A DNA stretch of 64,000 nucleotides from Streptococcus sobrinus DSM 20742 = ATCC 33478 (GTDB lineage: Bacteria; Bacillota; Bacilli; Lactobacillales; Streptococcaceae): the NCBI RefSeq assembly GCF_000686605.1, contig NZ_JMLC01000001.1:124001-188000 (forward strand). The letters run 5' to 3'. Position numbers and translations under genes: made by a program. Below are positions 42,892 through 52,781 of this stretch, one piece after another; the stretch's first letter is position 1, and each line of letters starts with the position of its first letter. The notes below the pieces were generated by a model, which saw nothing but the letters and a program-made list of their open reading frames with translations, had not been told where the DNA came from and did no database searches.

Positions 42892-42921
42892 TTGTTGTAA
42901 CAATTGCTAAATCTTTATAAT
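42892..42921 (+). promoter_or_regulatory. Likely promoter of the first GbpC-like gene
   Basis: TATAAT at 42916-42921 with TTGTTG at 42892-42897 (18-bp spacer). Upstream 42820-42890 is AT-rich with TTACA/TGACA-like half sites that could bind a VicR- or CovR-type regulator, not provable by eye. Confidence 0.5.
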
Positions 42922-42937
42922 CTAGAAGGGTTACAAA

Positions 42938-44803
42938 ATGGGAAAGAAGAAATTGACGCAATACTCACTTCTTAGTGGTTTGGTATTGACTACACTAGCT
43001 GCAGGTCAACAAGTACTTGCGGATGAAGCTACAGACACAAGTGCTAACACAGCGACTGATAACCAGGCTTCACAAGTTTCAACTACAGGACCTCAAGTTA
43101 AGGTTATTGATCAACAAACTGAAGGCAACAAAACAACAACAACATCTGAAGTTACATCACCTGAACTGACACAAGCCGTTAATGATGTTAATAGCTTCAA
43201 TCAAGCTAACACACCATCAACTGACAACACTAACAAGGGTAATACTGACAAGAGTGGTGCACAAGATGCTAACACAACGCAATCAAACGTTGTTGTTCCA
43301 CCAGTGACAATCTCTCAAGGTGAAACAAAGACTTACGATACAGTTGAAGAAGCAGATGCTGCCAATAAGGCACAAGCCCAAGAAATTCAAAACACTTTGG
43401 CTCAGTACCAAAAAGATGTTGCTGACTATAAAGAAAAATTAGCTAATTACAACAAGGCAAATGAAGAATATGTTGCTGCTAAGGCTGCATATGATGAAAA
43501 GGTTAAAGCCTACAATGACTACCAAGCTAAGGTTAAAGATTTGACAAACCCTGAAAATGCAGAAGTTGCTAAGGGACTTGTCTTCAACAATGAACCAAAT
43601 GCTGTAGTTTCTGTTGATGGTGTTAAACAATACGTTACCAAAGAAGCTCAAGGTAAGCACGTTCAAGACGAAATTCTTCAACAATTCAATACTGATAAGT
43701 ACTCAGATTCTGATTTCACTTCAGAAAATCCATATGCGCCTAACGAAGACTCATGGTTCAAGATGAATGTTGGTGATACTGTTACTGCAACATATACAAA
43801 TCTTGGAAATGCTGAATATCTCGGAACTAAGATTGGTAAAGTTGTTACAACTTACAAGTTGACTGATTCAACCAGCAACGATGGTTCAGCTATTGTAAAA
43901 CTCTACCATGACCCAACCAAGACTATCTTCATTGGTGCCCAAACTTCAGATGATCCATCTAAAGCTATCAAGGCGGACATACAAGTTAAGTTCTACGATG
44001 AAAATGGTAACTTGATTAATATCAATGGTGATAACTCAGTTATCAGCTTGGCTTCACTTAACCACTGGACAACCCAATATGGCGACCATGTTGAAAAAGT
44101 TCTCAATATTGGTAATAACAAGTTTGTTGCCTTCAACGATTCTTCAATCAAACTCAATGCTGATGGTGCTATCTACTCACCAAATGACAACGAATTTGTT
44201 AACAATGGCGCAGCCCTCAATAGTGATGGTGAAAATGGTTGGGATAAAATCAACGCTGATGGTGAAAAACGTACAACTTCTTCAACCTATGGTGCAGCAG
44301 CTATGACTTACGATGGAGAACCATTCTCTATCTCAGCTTCAGGTAACAATGCTGAAGTTCCAACAGCTATCTGGTTTGCTGTAAATTCATTCGCAGTGCA
44401 ACAACCAGGTGAAGCGCCAGTAGCACCAGTAATGCCTAAGTTGGATGCTGCTAAGGTAGTAGTTAACAGGGCTAACGTTAAGCAAACAGCCGATAACAAA
44501 ACTCCAGAGCCAAAGCCTGGAAAACCAACTCCAGAAAACCCAACAACTCCAGAAACACCTAAGTCTACAACTCCAACACCAGAGAAACCGGCTACTCCAG
44601 TTAAACCACAAGCTCCTTCGACCACCAAGGAAGTTGCTCCTAAGACTGAAACTCCAACAGCAACTTCTCAACGAGCACAAACTGCTCAAGTACTGCCACA
44701 AACAGGTGATGCTAATAGCTATGGCCTTGCAGCATTTGGTGCAGGAATCGTCGCTTTCTCAACTCTGACACTTCTTGGAGGCATGAAGCGTAAAGAAGAC
44801 TGA
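42938..44803 (+). CDS. GbpC/dextran-binding-lectin-like LPXTG surface protein 1
   Basis: A 621-residue wall-anchored protein. Signal peptide ends near QQVLADEA (residue ~29). Residues ~50-130 are T/N/Q-rich, and ~130-200 is a coiled coil with Antigen I/II A-region-like repeats (KEKLANYNKANEEYVAAKAA). A GbpC/V-region-type glucan-binding domain follows at about 205-490, with GLVFNNEPNAVVSVDGVK, DSWFKMNVGDTVTATYTNLG and TIFIGAQTSDD. Then come a Pro/Thr wall-spanning region and LPQTGD with a hydrophobic tail and KRKED. Expected role is dextran-dependent aggregation and biofilm adhesion in a mutans-group organism. Confidence 0.88.
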   Translation: MGKKKLTQYSLLSGLVLTTLAAGQQVLADEATDTSANTATDNQASQVSTTGPQVKVIDQQTEGNKTTTTSEVTSPELTQAVNDVNSFNQANTPSTDNTNKGNTDKSGAQDANTTQSNVVVPPVTISQGETKTYDTVEEADAANKAQAQEIQNTLAQYQKDVADYKEKLANYNKANEEYVAAKAAYDEKVKAYNDYQAKVKDLTNPENAEVAKGLVFNNEPNAVVSVDGVKQYVTKEAQGKHVQDEILQQFNTDKYSDSDFTSENPYAPNEDSWFKMNVGDTVTATYTNLGNAEYLGTKIGKVVTTYKLTDSTSNDGSAIVKLYHDPTKTIFIGAQTSDDPSKAIKADIQVKFYDENGNLININGDNSVISLASLNHWTTQYGDHVEKVLNIGNNKFVAFNDSSIKLNADGAIYSPNDNEFVNNGAALNSDGENGWDKINADGEKRTTSSTYGAAAMTYDGEPFSISASGNNAEVPTAIWFAVNSFAVQQPGEAPVAPVMPKLDAAKVVVNRANVKQTADNKTPEPKPGKPTPENPTTPETPKSTTPTPEKPATPVKPQAPSTTKEVAPKTETPTATSQRAQTAQVLPQTGDANSYGLAAFGAGIVAFSTLTLLGGMKRKED

Positions 44804-44839
44804 GAAGAATCCACCTGATTTGGCAAAATAAAATACGTT

Positions 44840-44874
44840 AAGACCTGCTCATTATATGGAGACAGGTCTTTTTA
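44840..44874 (+). terminator. Terminator of GbpC-like gene 1
   Basis: AAGACCTG / CAGGTCTT with T5 tail. Confidence 0.8.
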
Positions 44875-44910
44875 TGATGTTATTCTTCTACAGTATTGAA
44901 TAGTTACTTG

Positions 44911-44927
44911 TTTTTTTTGGGGGGGGG
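44911..44927 (+). repeat. Homopolymer junction T8-G9
   Basis: Eight T followed by nine G, the only such tract I see in the window. It lies between the two adhesin genes and two bases before an ATG-initiated 23-codon ORF (44930-45001) of doubtful coding value. Such tracts are prone to slippage. Confidence 0.7.
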
Positions 44928-45030
44928 TTATGGTCTTTGCACAAACTAGCCATCTTACAGGTGATTATGATTCCCCTTTTGTGGGAAAAGTGATAGATTA
45001 AATCAAGATTAAAAAAAGAGGACCTTAAAA

Positions 45031-45267
45031 ATGACAGCAGATGAGAAAATTTTGGCCTTGATTAAACCAGAATATCTGGAAAGGGTTCCGAGAATGTTTC
45101 GTGGTCATGCTACAAAGACAACTGTAAAAAAAAAGATTGCTCAAGAGTATCCAGACCCTTATGCTAAGACGGAGGTGGCGGGGGATCTGCCAGATGAAAC
45201 GACTCAGGAGTTATCAATCATTATCAACGGTATCTTTGAGGTTAAGATAAAAAAGCATAATTTCTAG
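45031..45267 (+). CDS. Small hypothetical protein between the two adhesin genes
   Basis: A 78-residue charged protein (TADEKILALIKPEYLERVPRM in two parts, KTTVKKKIAQEYPDPYAK, ELSIIINGIFEVKIKKHNF). No signal peptide or membrane segment. GAGGACC lies 10-16 bases before the ATG, so translation is plausible. Not recognised. It has no obvious promoter of its own; the poly-G tract is 100 bases upstream. Confidence 0.45.
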   Translation: MTADEKILALIKPEYLERVPRMFRGHATKTTVKKKIAQEYPDPYAKTEVAGDLPDETTQELSIIINGIFEVKIKKHNF

Positions 45268-45357
45268 TAAATTTAGCATTAGCGGTTCATTTTTGGACTG
45301 CTTCTTTTGCTAGCTCCAATAATTTTTTAGTTGAAATAATTTTAATGAACAAAATAG

Positions 45358-45386
45358 TTTACAAATAGATTGCTTAATGTTACTAT
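45358..45386 (+). promoter_or_regulatory. Promoter of the second GbpC-like gene
   Basis: TTTACA (45358-45363), 17-bp spacer, TACTAT (45381-45386) with extended TG; about 100-nt leader. Confidence 0.65.
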
Positions 45387-45493
45387 GCCTAATGATGAGG
45401 TAACGATTCAATGTGTGAGAGTATTGAATGAGTTATGGAAGTTCATCGAATAAATAAACTTTTTCTTTTAATTATCTTTGGGAGGATAATCGA

Positions 45494-47410
45494 ATGACAA
45501 CAAAAAAACTCAAAAGCTACACGCTCTTTAGTAGCTTATTTTTAGCGACCGTTTTTGCAACCAACACAGCCTTTGCTGATGATGTTGTTAGCAACGATCA
45601 AGCCAATCAACCGACTGCGTCACAAGAGCAAGCGGCACCAGCCACTGGGGACCAAACGGCATCACAGGATGCTCAAGCCGGAAATAATAATGCTGCAAGC
45701 AATCAACATGAAGCTCCAGTTACTGATCCGACGGTTAGAGAAATTAACAAGGTTGATAATGGAGATGGGACTTCAACGACAACTTCGGAAGTGACATCAC
45801 AAGATTTGGAAGCGGCTAAAGCTGATGTTTCTAAGTTTAATGAAGATAACAAAGACACGGTTAATCCAGCTGCCAATTTAACTGAAGCTGACCCTCAAGA
45901 ACAGGCAAATGTTGAAGCAGCTCATGCTGATAACCAAAAACAAGCTGAGAACATTGAAAAGTCTTTGGCGAATCAAAAAGCAAAACTCGACCAATATAAG
46001 GTTAAACTTGAAAACTACCAACGAGCTCTTGCAGCTAAGCCTGAACTTGATAAAAAATTTCAAGAAGATTTAGTGAAATACCAAGCTAACAAAAAAGATT
46101 ATGATGCCAAATTGAAGGCTTGGCAAGACTATCAAGAACAGGTTAAAAATGGCACAGCTGCAGGACGCGTTGAAACTGCTCAAGGCCTAGTTTACCAAAG
46201 TGAACCAGGAGCCGTTATTTCCCTTGAAGGTGTCAAAAACTACATTACTAAAAAAGGAATGCAGGAAGTTACTTCTAATAGTGATGTCTTGCAGCATTAT
46301 AACACTGATAATTATGGTAATGATAAGTTAACTGAGGAAAACCCATACAGTGGTACTGAGGATACTTGGTTCAAGATGCAAACGGGGGATACTGTAACAG
46401 CGACCTACAGCAATTTAACCAAATCTAGCTATGGTGATAAAAAAATCAAGAAAGTTGTAATCACTTACAAGCTTAATAGTTCATCAAGTGCCGATGGTTC
46501 TGCGATTGTTGAACTTTTCCATGATCCAACCAAAACAATCTTTATCGGTGCGCAAGTACCAGAAGGTGGTGAAAAAGGACCTGTTAGTGTAACCATGCGA
46601 ATCCGTTTTTACGATGAGGATGATAATGAAATTGATATGAGTGATAATAAAGCTATCATGAGCTTGTCCTCTCTCAATCACTGGATTAGCGATCTTGGTA
46701 ATCATATTGAAAAGGTTTCTGTTGGTGAAAATGAATTTATCAAGATTCCGGGATCATCGGTAGACTTACATGACGATTATATCTACTCTGATAAAGAAAA
46801 TCAACGTAAGTCAAATGGAGCTATCTTTGACGCTGATGGTGAGAATGGCTGGGATGCGATTAATGCTGACGGTCAACCTCGCTCAGCAACTGCTTTTTAC
46901 GGTGCAGGAGCTATGACCTACAAGGGTAAAGAATTTACTTTTGAAGCTAGTGGTAATAATCCCTATATTCCGACTACAATCTGGTTCTCTACTAATTCTG
47001 TTGTAGCGGTTCCTAAAAATCCGGGTGATGCTCCTCAACCACCTAAACCAGTTGAAGATCCTAAAGAGCCAACTAAACCAGACCCTTTAAATTTGACATG
47101 GCATAAAAATATTGTCAAGGAAACTGTTGCTAATCCGATTCCTGTTAAACCAGTTATTCCCAAAACAATAACTTCTGTTGAAACTCCAAAACCTCAGCCT
47201 CAACCAAAACCTCAGCCACAAACACCAACTACTCCAATTCCAGTTGAGGTTGCTGATCCAAAACCTGCTGCCCCAGTTCAAAAACAGACAACTCTTCCAC
47301 AAACTGGTGACTCAAGTGGTTACGGTCTAGCAGCCTTTGGTGTTGGCATTGTTCTCTATGCTACTTTAACCTTGCTTGGTAGTCGTAAAATGGATGAAAA
47401 TAATGATTAA
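45494..47410 (+). CDS. GbpC/dextran-binding-lectin-like LPXTG surface protein 2
   Basis: A 638-residue paralogue of the first adhesin with the same plan. It has a signal peptide ending near NTAFADDV, a coiled coil with KLDQYKVKLENYQRALAAK, and a glucan-binding domain from about 225 to 505 (GLVYQSEPGAVISLEGVK, DTWFKMQTGDTVTATYSNL, TIFIGAQVPEGG). A wall region with PKPQPQPKPQPQ repeats and LPQTGDSSGYGLAAFG come last. Own promoter and GGGAGG site. The pair looks like a tandem duplication followed by divergence in the linker and coiled coil. The second may differ in glucan linkage preference; that is inference. Confidence 0.88.
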   Translation: MTTKKLKSYTLFSSLFLATVFATNTAFADDVVSNDQANQPTASQEQAAPATGDQTASQDAQAGNNNAASNQHEAPVTDPTVREINKVDNGDGTSTTTSEVTSQDLEAAKADVSKFNEDNKDTVNPAANLTEADPQEQANVEAAHADNQKQAENIEKSLANQKAKLDQYKVKLENYQRALAAKPELDKKFQEDLVKYQANKKDYDAKLKAWQDYQEQVKNGTAAGRVETAQGLVYQSEPGAVISLEGVKNYITKKGMQEVTSNSDVLQHYNTDNYGNDKLTEENPYSGTEDTWFKMQTGDTVTATYSNLTKSSYGDKKIKKVVITYKLNSSSSADGSAIVELFHDPTKTIFIGAQVPEGGEKGPVSVTMRIRFYDEDDNEIDMSDNKAIMSLSSLNHWISDLGNHIEKVSVGENEFIKIPGSSVDLHDDYIYSDKENQRKSNGAIFDADGENGWDAINADGQPRSATAFYGAGAMTYKGKEFTFEASGNNPYIPTTIWFSTNSVVAVPKNPGDAPQPPKPVEDPKEPTKPDPLNLTWHKNIVKETVANPIPVKPVIPKTITSVETPKPQPQPKPQPQTPTTPIPVEVADPKPAAPVQKQTTLPQTGDSSGYGLAAFGVGIVLYATLTLLGSRKMDENND

Positions 47411-47457
47411 GTAAGCCTAATGAGAAGCAGTAGAGGATGACTTAAGTAAAATAAGCG

Positions 47458-47488
47458 AACTTTCATCTCACAAGAGGTGAAAGTTTTT
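47458..47488 (+). terminator. Terminator of GbpC-like gene 2
   Basis: AACTTTCAtCTC / GAGgTGAAAGTT with T5 tail. Confidence 0.8.
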
Positions 47489-47566
47489 GTAGAGCTTGAT
47501 TGGACTCGGATAAATAATAGTCTGTCATGACCATTTTCCCTTGAACCTGAGAACAATAGAACAAAG

Positions 47567-47595
47567 AAAAAGCCCGAGATTAGTCTGGGCTTTTT
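47567..47595. terminator. Terminator of gatD (minus strand)
   Basis: AAAAAGCCCgAGA / TCTgGGCTTTTT, usable on both strands; 25 bases past the gatD stop. Confidence 0.8.
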
Positions 47596-47619
47596 GCTAT
47601 TTAAGCTAGGGAATCAGCC

Positions 47620-48408
47620 TTATTTTTCGAACTCTGCCTTGCTCTTGACATCTGCGTATTCTTCAGGTACTTCCTGAGTTAGAATATCGTCATAGCTGGC
47701 CAGCTTAAGGTTTTGACCGTATTTATTTTTTAGAGCCGTGGTAACTAGGCGGTAGGCCAGATTGGCATTGCGAGATAGGATAGGGCCATGGAAGTAGGAG
47801 CCAAAGACATTCTTATAGTGGACGCCTTCGGTACGGTCTTCCTTGTTATTACCATTACCATAGAGGCAGATGCCCAGGGGCTTTTCGTTGTCAGCCAGGA
47901 AGGTGCGACCCTGGTGGTTTTCAAAGCCATAGTAGGTTTCGTCAAATTCATCGTTGCGAATCTTGATGTCGCCAATATAGCGGTTATTTTCTTGGTTGAG
48001 GGTGTAGTGGCCCATGACACCGATACCGTCAATTTTTTGGCCGTTGGCTTGGACGTAATATTGTCCCAAGAGTTGGAAGCCACCGCAGATGGCTAGGAGA
48101 ACGCCGTCATTCTCGATATAGCGACCGATAGATTCCTTAATGCGAGGCAGGTTTTTGGCAACAATGGATTGCTCGTAGTCCTGACCGCCACCGAAGAAGA
48201 CTAGGTCGTAGTAGCTGTCATCAAAGTCATCGTCCAAGGAAACAATATCCACAGTGACCTTGGCTCCCAGCTTTTCTGCTACGTATTTGAGCATGAGGAT
48301 ATTACCATTGTCCCCGTAAGTATTCATCAGGTTGCCGTAGAGGTGGGCCAGGTGGAGTTCATAGTTATAGTCTCGATTGTCTGGAGACTGTAAGGAGGTA
48401 TAGACCAT
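47620..48408 (-). CDS. gatD: Lipid II isoglutaminyl synthase, glutaminase subunit GatD
   Basis: A 262-residue class I glutamine amidotransferase (CobB/CobQ-like). It shows the [14 protein letters not shown] oxyanion block, the nucleophile in [15 protein letters not shown] (Cys) and the His in [13 protein letters not shown]. It releases ammonia for MurT, which amidates D-Glu of lipid II to D-isoglutamine, a modification that affects cross-linking and beta-lactam response. It abuts murT (shared base at 48408). Confidence 0.93.
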   Translation of the reverse strand: MVYTSLQSPDNRDYNYELHLAHLYGNLMNTYGDNGNILMLKYVAEKLGAKVTVDIVSLDDDFDDSYYDLVFFGGGQDYEQSIVAKNLPRIKESIGRYIENDGVLLAICGGFQLLGQYYVQANGQKIDGIGVMGHYTLNQENNRYIGDIKIRNDEFDETYYGFENHQGRTFLADNEKPLGICLYGNGNNKEDRTEGVHYKNVFGSYFHGPILSRNANLAYRLVTTALKNKYGQNLKLASYDDILTQEVPEEYADVKSKAEFEK

Positions 48409-49751
48409 TAGTGCATCTCCTTTCCAACAGCATGCCGGCTGGCAAGAATTTCTCTAAATTCCAGCATAGCAGTGTAGGTGGCCAAGATATAGGCATACTC
48501 TTCCTCTTGCTTTTCAATCAGAGTCATGATGTCCTTGAGACTCTCGGCCTGGGTAATCTTATCTTCTGGATAGCCAGTTACCCGCAAACGTCTAGCGATT
48601 TCGGAGTGGCGGACACCGCCAGCATTGATTTCCGGAATATCCATGTCCAAGATACTTTCAAAATTAGCATCCCAAATCCAGCTGGTGTCAATCCCGTCAG
48701 CATAGTTGGCGTTAAGCAGGACAGACAGGCTAAATGGATAATGGGCCAACTTAATCATGTCCAAGGCCTGACTGGCTCCAACAGGATTTTTAATCAGGAC
48801 CAGAGTACAAGATTTGTCGCCGATTTTAAAGGTTTCTTGTCGACCAAAGACGGCCCGGCTATTATCAAAACCAGCCTTGATTTGCTGAGGTTGGACACCG
48901 AAAAATTCAGCCACGGCTACGGCTGCTAGGGCATTGTAGATATTGTAGAGACCGCCAACATTGATTTTATAATCCTGACCATCAATAATAAACTTGGAAG
49001 TTGTATTGGTAATTTCAGTCAGCTCGCTCAAGGCATAATCCAACTTTGGCCGCTCAAAACCACAATTAGGACAGGTGTAGTCCCCTAGATTGGCATAGGT
49101 ATTGAGGCGATACTCTAGGATATGCTGACACTTGGGACAAAGAATCCCTTCGGTATTGTAGTGGGCCTGCTTAGGTTGACTTTTTTTTGTATCGAAGCCG
49201 TAAAATTTTACAGGATTGACGACTTTCTTGGAATTAAAGAGGGGGCTGTCGCCATTGGCCAAAATAGTCGCCTGAGGGGCCTTGGCCGCCCCATCCAAAA
49301 TCATCTGATAGGTGGTGTAGATTTCCCCATAACGGTCCATTTGGTCACGGAAAATATTGGTGAAAACAAAGAGGCTTGGCGTGATGTAATCTGTAATCTT
49401 AGGCAGACTGGCCTCATCAATTTCCAGCACCGCAATTTTCTTGCCGGACTTGGCCTTTTTGGCGGTCAGAAAGGTCGAAGTGATACCAGTAATCATATTG
49501 GCGCCGCTAGGATTGGTTACAACCTCGCCGAAAGCTTCCTTGAGAATGCCAACCGTCAGAGCTGTCGTCAGGGTTTTTCCATTGGTCCCCGTCACAACGA
49601 CGATTTCGTAGTCCTTGGCAATGCTATCTAAAATGTCCTTGTCAAATTTTAGGGCTAATTTGCCAGGCAGAGTAGATCCCCGGCCCATCTTGCTGAGCAC
49701 AAAATGAGCCGACTTCCCTGCTGTTATCCCTAGTAATGTTTGTAATTTCAT
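48408..49751 (-). CDS. murT: Lipid II isoglutaminyl synthase, Mur-ligase-like subunit MurT
   Basis: A 447-residue Mur-ligase homologue. ATP site [20 protein letters not shown], then [11 protein letters not shown], an inserted four-cysteine zinc ribbon (LCPKCQHIL ... [13 protein letters not shown]), and the C-terminal DUF1727 domain that contacts GatD. The zinc ribbon and domain order are diagnostic of MurT rather than MurD/E/F. First gene of the murT-gatD operon. Confidence 0.94.
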   Translation of the reverse strand: MKLQTLLGITAGKSAHFVLSKMGRGSTLPGKLALKFDKDILDSIAKDYEIVVVTGTNGKTLTTALTVGILKEAFGEVVTNPSGANMITGITSTFLTAKKAKSGKKIAVLEIDEASLPKITDYITPSLFVFTNIFRDQMDRYGEIYTTYQMILDGAAKAPQATILANGDSPLFNSKKVVNPVKFYGFDTKKSQPKQAHYNTEGILCPKCQHILEYRLNTYANLGDYTCPNCGFERPKLDYALSELTEITNTTSKFIIDGQDYKINVGGLYNIYNALAAVAVAEFFGVQPQQIKAGFDNSRAVFGRQETFKIGDKSCTLVLIKNPVGASQALDMIKLAHYPFSLSVLLNANYADGIDTSWIWDANFESILDMDIPEINAGGVRHSEIARRLRVTGYPEDKITQAESLKDIMTLIEKQEEEYAYILATYTAMLEFREILASRHAVGKEMH

Positions 49752-49768
49752 AAGAACTATTATAGCAG

Positions 49769-49796
49769 AAAAAAATCATCCAGTGGATGATTTTTT
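49769..49796. terminator. Symmetric terminator upstream of murT
   Basis: AAAAAATCATCCA / TGGATGATTTTTT, near perfect, one-base loop pairable. On the minus strand it ends the transcript from the GlsB-like gene. Confidence 0.8.
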
Positions 49797-49813
49797 CCAG
49801 CGACACGAGATTT

Positions 49814-49925
49814 GACTAGTCGATATTACTAGTCAAAGGGTGTTAGTAAGGGAGGCAGACAAGGTATATTAGTGCTTGTCGTGAGTCTCCCTTGAGCTAA
49901 GAAATAAGAGAGCGAGTTAGTTTCT
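49814..49925. repeat. Interspersed hairpin repeat, copy B
   Basis: Matches 13407-13520 over about 110 bases, including the AAGGGAGG...CTCCCTT hairpin (49848-49893) with an inner GACAAG/CTTGTC pairing. The flank CGACACGAG just before it also occurs at 36770. A further hairpin GCCTCGC/GCGAGGC lies at 49976-50003. Confidence 0.65.
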
Positions 49926-50073
49926 AGTGGAGCTGGTATTTTTATAGTTGAGCAGACAGAGAACTATTGAAGATGGCCTCGCCTAAAAATAAGAAAGCGA
50001 GGCTAGCAAGAAGACTGAAACAGCTTAGAATCTTGGACGAGATTTGCTCAAACAAAAGAAAAGCTCAACAAAC

Positions 50074-50307
50074 TTAGTCACCTATAAAAAATGAAATGAC
50101 AGCAATGACAATAACAGCACCAGCTATGGATGGAATTAGGGCCATACCAGCCAGAGACGGACCCCAATAACCAAAAAGTGACTGGCCGACGAAGGAACCA
50201 AATAAGCCAGCAAAAATATTGGCCAAACACCCCATCGAATCGCTTCTCTTTGTAACACTGGCAGCTACCATTCCGATGATAGCTCCAACGATAATTGCTC
50301 CAAGCAT
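50074..50307 (-). CDS. GlsB/YeaQ/YmgE-family small stress-type membrane protein
   Basis: A 77-residue protein with three membrane helices and glycine-rich repeats: GAIIVGAIIGMVAASV, GCLANIFAGLFGSFVGQSLFGYWGP, IPSIAGAVIVIAVISFF. This is the plan of the transglycosylase-associated/GlsB family, induced by envelope or general stress in several Firmicutes. Ribosome site AGAGGTAAC. Monocistronic on the minus strand. Function in detail is unknown. Confidence 0.85.
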   Translation of the reverse strand: MLGAIIVGAIIGMVAASVTKRSDSMGCLANIFAGLFGSFVGQSLFGYWGPSLAGMALIPSIAGAVIVIAVISFFIGD

Positions 50308-50838
50308 ATAGTTACCTCTTTAACGAATTATTCTTTTGTTATTGTATCGAATTTACTCTATTTTGACAAAGAGCAACCTCACTCTGACTTTACTTTTGTC
50401 GCTATAGAGTTCCTCATCTTGTCAATTAGCCCGTATGATTTTGATTGCCTTATTGACTAAGGAATTCTAGCCTGCTCTTTTTCTTTGGCTCTTTGTGGAA
50501 AACGAAAGATTGCACTGGAAGCCAGCTACTGAACCTAATTTTCTGAGTCCCCCCTTTACACTTGAGTTCAGACTAAAAATGTCCCCTAGTCTCTTTCAAT
50601 ATTTTGAAATGAAGAGCATGGCCTCATATTATATGCCAGACACACGAAAGATTTTTTGAGAAAAATAATGCTTTCTGTCATTCATCATTCTAATCTTTCA
50701 ACAGAAAATTAAGACTTTTGATACTTTACTATAGAAAAATATCAAAATAGTTCAAAACATACCAGTATCAGAAATATCTGTTTCATGCGTACGGCGTGGT
50801 TTCATATTAGAATGATAAGGAAAAACCGATTAAAAAAT
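50308..50838. other. Divergent intergenic region, no gene seen
   Basis: About 530 AT-rich bases between the GlsB-like gene and cdaA. No ORF with a ribosome site. The promoters of both genes must be here or at its right edge. Confidence 0.45.
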
Positions 50839-50846
50839 GTTATAAT
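50839..50846 (+). promoter_or_regulatory. Extended -10 of the cdaA-cdaR-glmM operon
   Basis: TGTTATAAT-type sequence, 47 bases before the ATG; weak -35. Confidence 0.55.
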
Positions 50847-50892
50847 AAAAGTCGCTGACTTTCACAGTAGAAAAATAAGAAGAGAGGAATTC

Positions 50893-51750
50893 ATGAACGA
50901 TTTAATCAATTTAGATCCTGACTTTTGGCGGTCCATTTTTGATTCACCTTGGTCTGTCATTATCAATATCTTAGATATCTTAATCGTTGCCTACCTCATC
51001 TATAAGTTTATCAATGCCTTAGCAGGAACCAAAATCATGTCGCTGGTACAAGGAGTTGTCCTCTTTGTTCTCTTGCGTATTCTGGCGCAAATTATTGGTT
51101 TAACAATGGTTAGTTACCTGATGAATCAGGTCATCACTTATGGAGTCATCGCAGCGGTTGTTATCTTTGCGCCCGAAATTCGGACAGGACTTGAAAAATT
51201 TGGTCGGACGCCTCAGGCCTTTATCCAGACCAATAATATGACAGAAGATGAGCTGCTGATTGATGCCCTAATGAAGGCGGTAGCCTATATGAGTCCGCGC
51301 AAGATAGGAGCTTTGATTGCCATTGAGGGTGCGCAGACCCTACAAGAGTATATTGCAACTGGAATTGTTCTTGATGCTGATGTAACTAGTCAGCTCTTGA
51401 TTAATATTTTTATTCCTAATACGCCCCTGCATGATGGCGCTGTTATCATTCGAGGAAACAAGATTGCGACAGCCTGTTCCTACCTGCCTCTCTCAGAATC
51501 TGATAGGATTTCCAAGGAATTTGGGACTAGGCACCGGGCGGCAATTGGTCTTTCGGAAAACTCGGATTCCCTAACCTTGGTTGTTTCAGAAGAAACTGGG
51601 GGTCTTTCAGTGACCTATAAGGGGGAATTTTTACACGACTTGAGTCGGGAGGAACTAGAGAACTTCCTACGAGATAAATTGATCAAGGAAGAACCTAAGA
51701 AGACTAATCTCCTAAATCAGTTGAGGGGAGGCCGTAGGCGTGAAAAATAA
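50893..51750 (+). CDS. cdaA: Diadenylate cyclase CdaA (c-di-AMP synthase)
   Basis: A 285-residue membrane enzyme condensing two ATP to c-di-AMP. ATG 50893 is chosen: AGAGAGGA lies just before it, while the upstream ATG at 50785 precedes the promoter. Three membrane helices (about 17-95) precede the DAC domain with the DGA motif (PLHDGAVII) and RHR motif (FGTRHRAAIG). Overlaps cdaR by 11 bases. Together with GlmM it forms the conserved regulated module. Confidence 0.95.
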   Translation: MNDLINLDPDFWRSIFDSPWSVIINILDILIVAYLIYKFINALAGTKIMSLVQGVVLFVLLRILAQIIGLTMVSYLMNQVITYGVIAAVVIFAPEIRTGLEKFGRTPQAFIQTNNMTEDELLIDALMKAVAYMSPRKIGALIAIEGAQTLQEYIATGIVLDADVTSQLLINIFIPNTPLHDGAVIIRGNKIATACSYLPLSESDRISKEFGTRHRAAIGLSENSDSLTLVVSEETGGLSVTYKGEFLHDLSREELENFLRDKLIKEEPKKTNLLNQLRGGRRREK

Positions 51751-52729
51751 TAGACTAAGATGGTTTCAAAAGCGTCGCATGATTCGCCAGTTTGGTACAG
51801 CTATCTTTTCCTTACTTCTGGCTATCTTAATCTTTATGACGGTCATCAGCGGTGATGGAACCAACAAAGGAAATTCTAGCGGAATCAATTCATCTAGTTT
51901 TAGCGATACCGTTGAGAATGTGCCAATCAACTTTAAGTATGATAGCAACGAATATTATATTTCTGGCTATGCTTCGACTGTGACAGTTACCCTGAGTTCA
52001 TCTAACCGAGTTAATTTGACCACGGAAACCAATAAGTCAACTCGAAATTTTCAGGTGACAGCGGACTTGACCAACCTTAAAGAGGGGACTTCTAAGGTTC
52101 AGCTGGATGTTCGTAATTTACCAGCTGGCATGACGGCTAAAATTTCGCCTAATACGGCAACAGTTACCATAGGGAAAAAGAAAACAAAAACCTTTCCAGT
52201 TAAGGCGGAAATTTCTGATGAACAGGTAGCTAAGGGATATAGAGTTAAATCAACAGATTTAGATATTGATGAAGCCAAGGTCACCAGTAATGAGGCAACC
52301 ATCGGCCAGATAGACCATATCAGGGCGACTTTACCAGATAATGAATCGGCTCTAACCGATGATTTCGATGGCAAGGTTAATCTTCAGGCTGTTGATGCTA
52401 GTGGTAATGTTTTAGCGGCTACCATTAGCCCTGAAACAACAAATTTATCTGTGGAAGTTTCAACCATGACTAAAAAGGTTCCGATTAAGGTCGAATTCAC
52501 CGGCGATATGGATAGTTCCCTATCTAATATCAACTATAGTTTGGATACTTCAACGGCAGTTATTCAAGGCGATCAGGCTAGCCTCAATAAGATTAGTGAA
52601 CTGACGGCCAAGTTGAATATCTCCAATGTCACTAGTAATACGACAAAAACTGTTAAACTGGGTGTTCCAGAAGGGGTAGTCGTAGAACCATCAGAAGTTG
52701 ATGTAAAATTGACAACAACAAAGAAGTAA
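51740..52729 (+). CDS. cdaR: CdaA regulator CdaR (YbbR-domain protein)
   Basis: A 329-residue protein anchored by one N-terminal helix (FGTAIFSLLLAILIFMTVIS) with an extracellular part of three YbbR repeats (for example FPVKAEISDEQVAKGYRV, VPIKVEFTGDMDSSLSN). It modulates CdaA activity in related bacteria. The overlapping start fixes co-translation with cdaA. Confidence 0.92.
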   Translation: MKNNRLRWFQKRRMIRQFGTAIFSLLLAILIFMTVISGDGTNKGNSSGINSSSFSDTVENVPINFKYDSNEYYISGYASTVTVTLSSSNRVNLTTETNKSTRNFQVTADLTNLKEGTSKVQLDVRNLPAGMTAKISPNTATVTIGKKKTKTFPVKAEISDEQVAKGYRVKSTDLDIDEAKVTSNEATIGQIDHIRATLPDNESALTDDFDGKVNLQAVDASGNVLAATISPETTNLSVEVSTMTKKVPIKVEFTGDMDSSLSNINYSLDTSTAVIQGDQASLNKISELTAKLNISNVTSNTTKTVKLGVPEGVVVEPSEVDVKLTTTKK

Positions 52730-52781
52730 AGTTCGTTAGGCAATGTATAGAATGGAGGAAAGTGCTAAGCACTAAAATCTT

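Noticed and set aside
47788..49631. Several plus-strand frames opposite gatD and murT
   Set aside because: Antisense shadows of two clearly identified genes; no promoters or ribosome sites.
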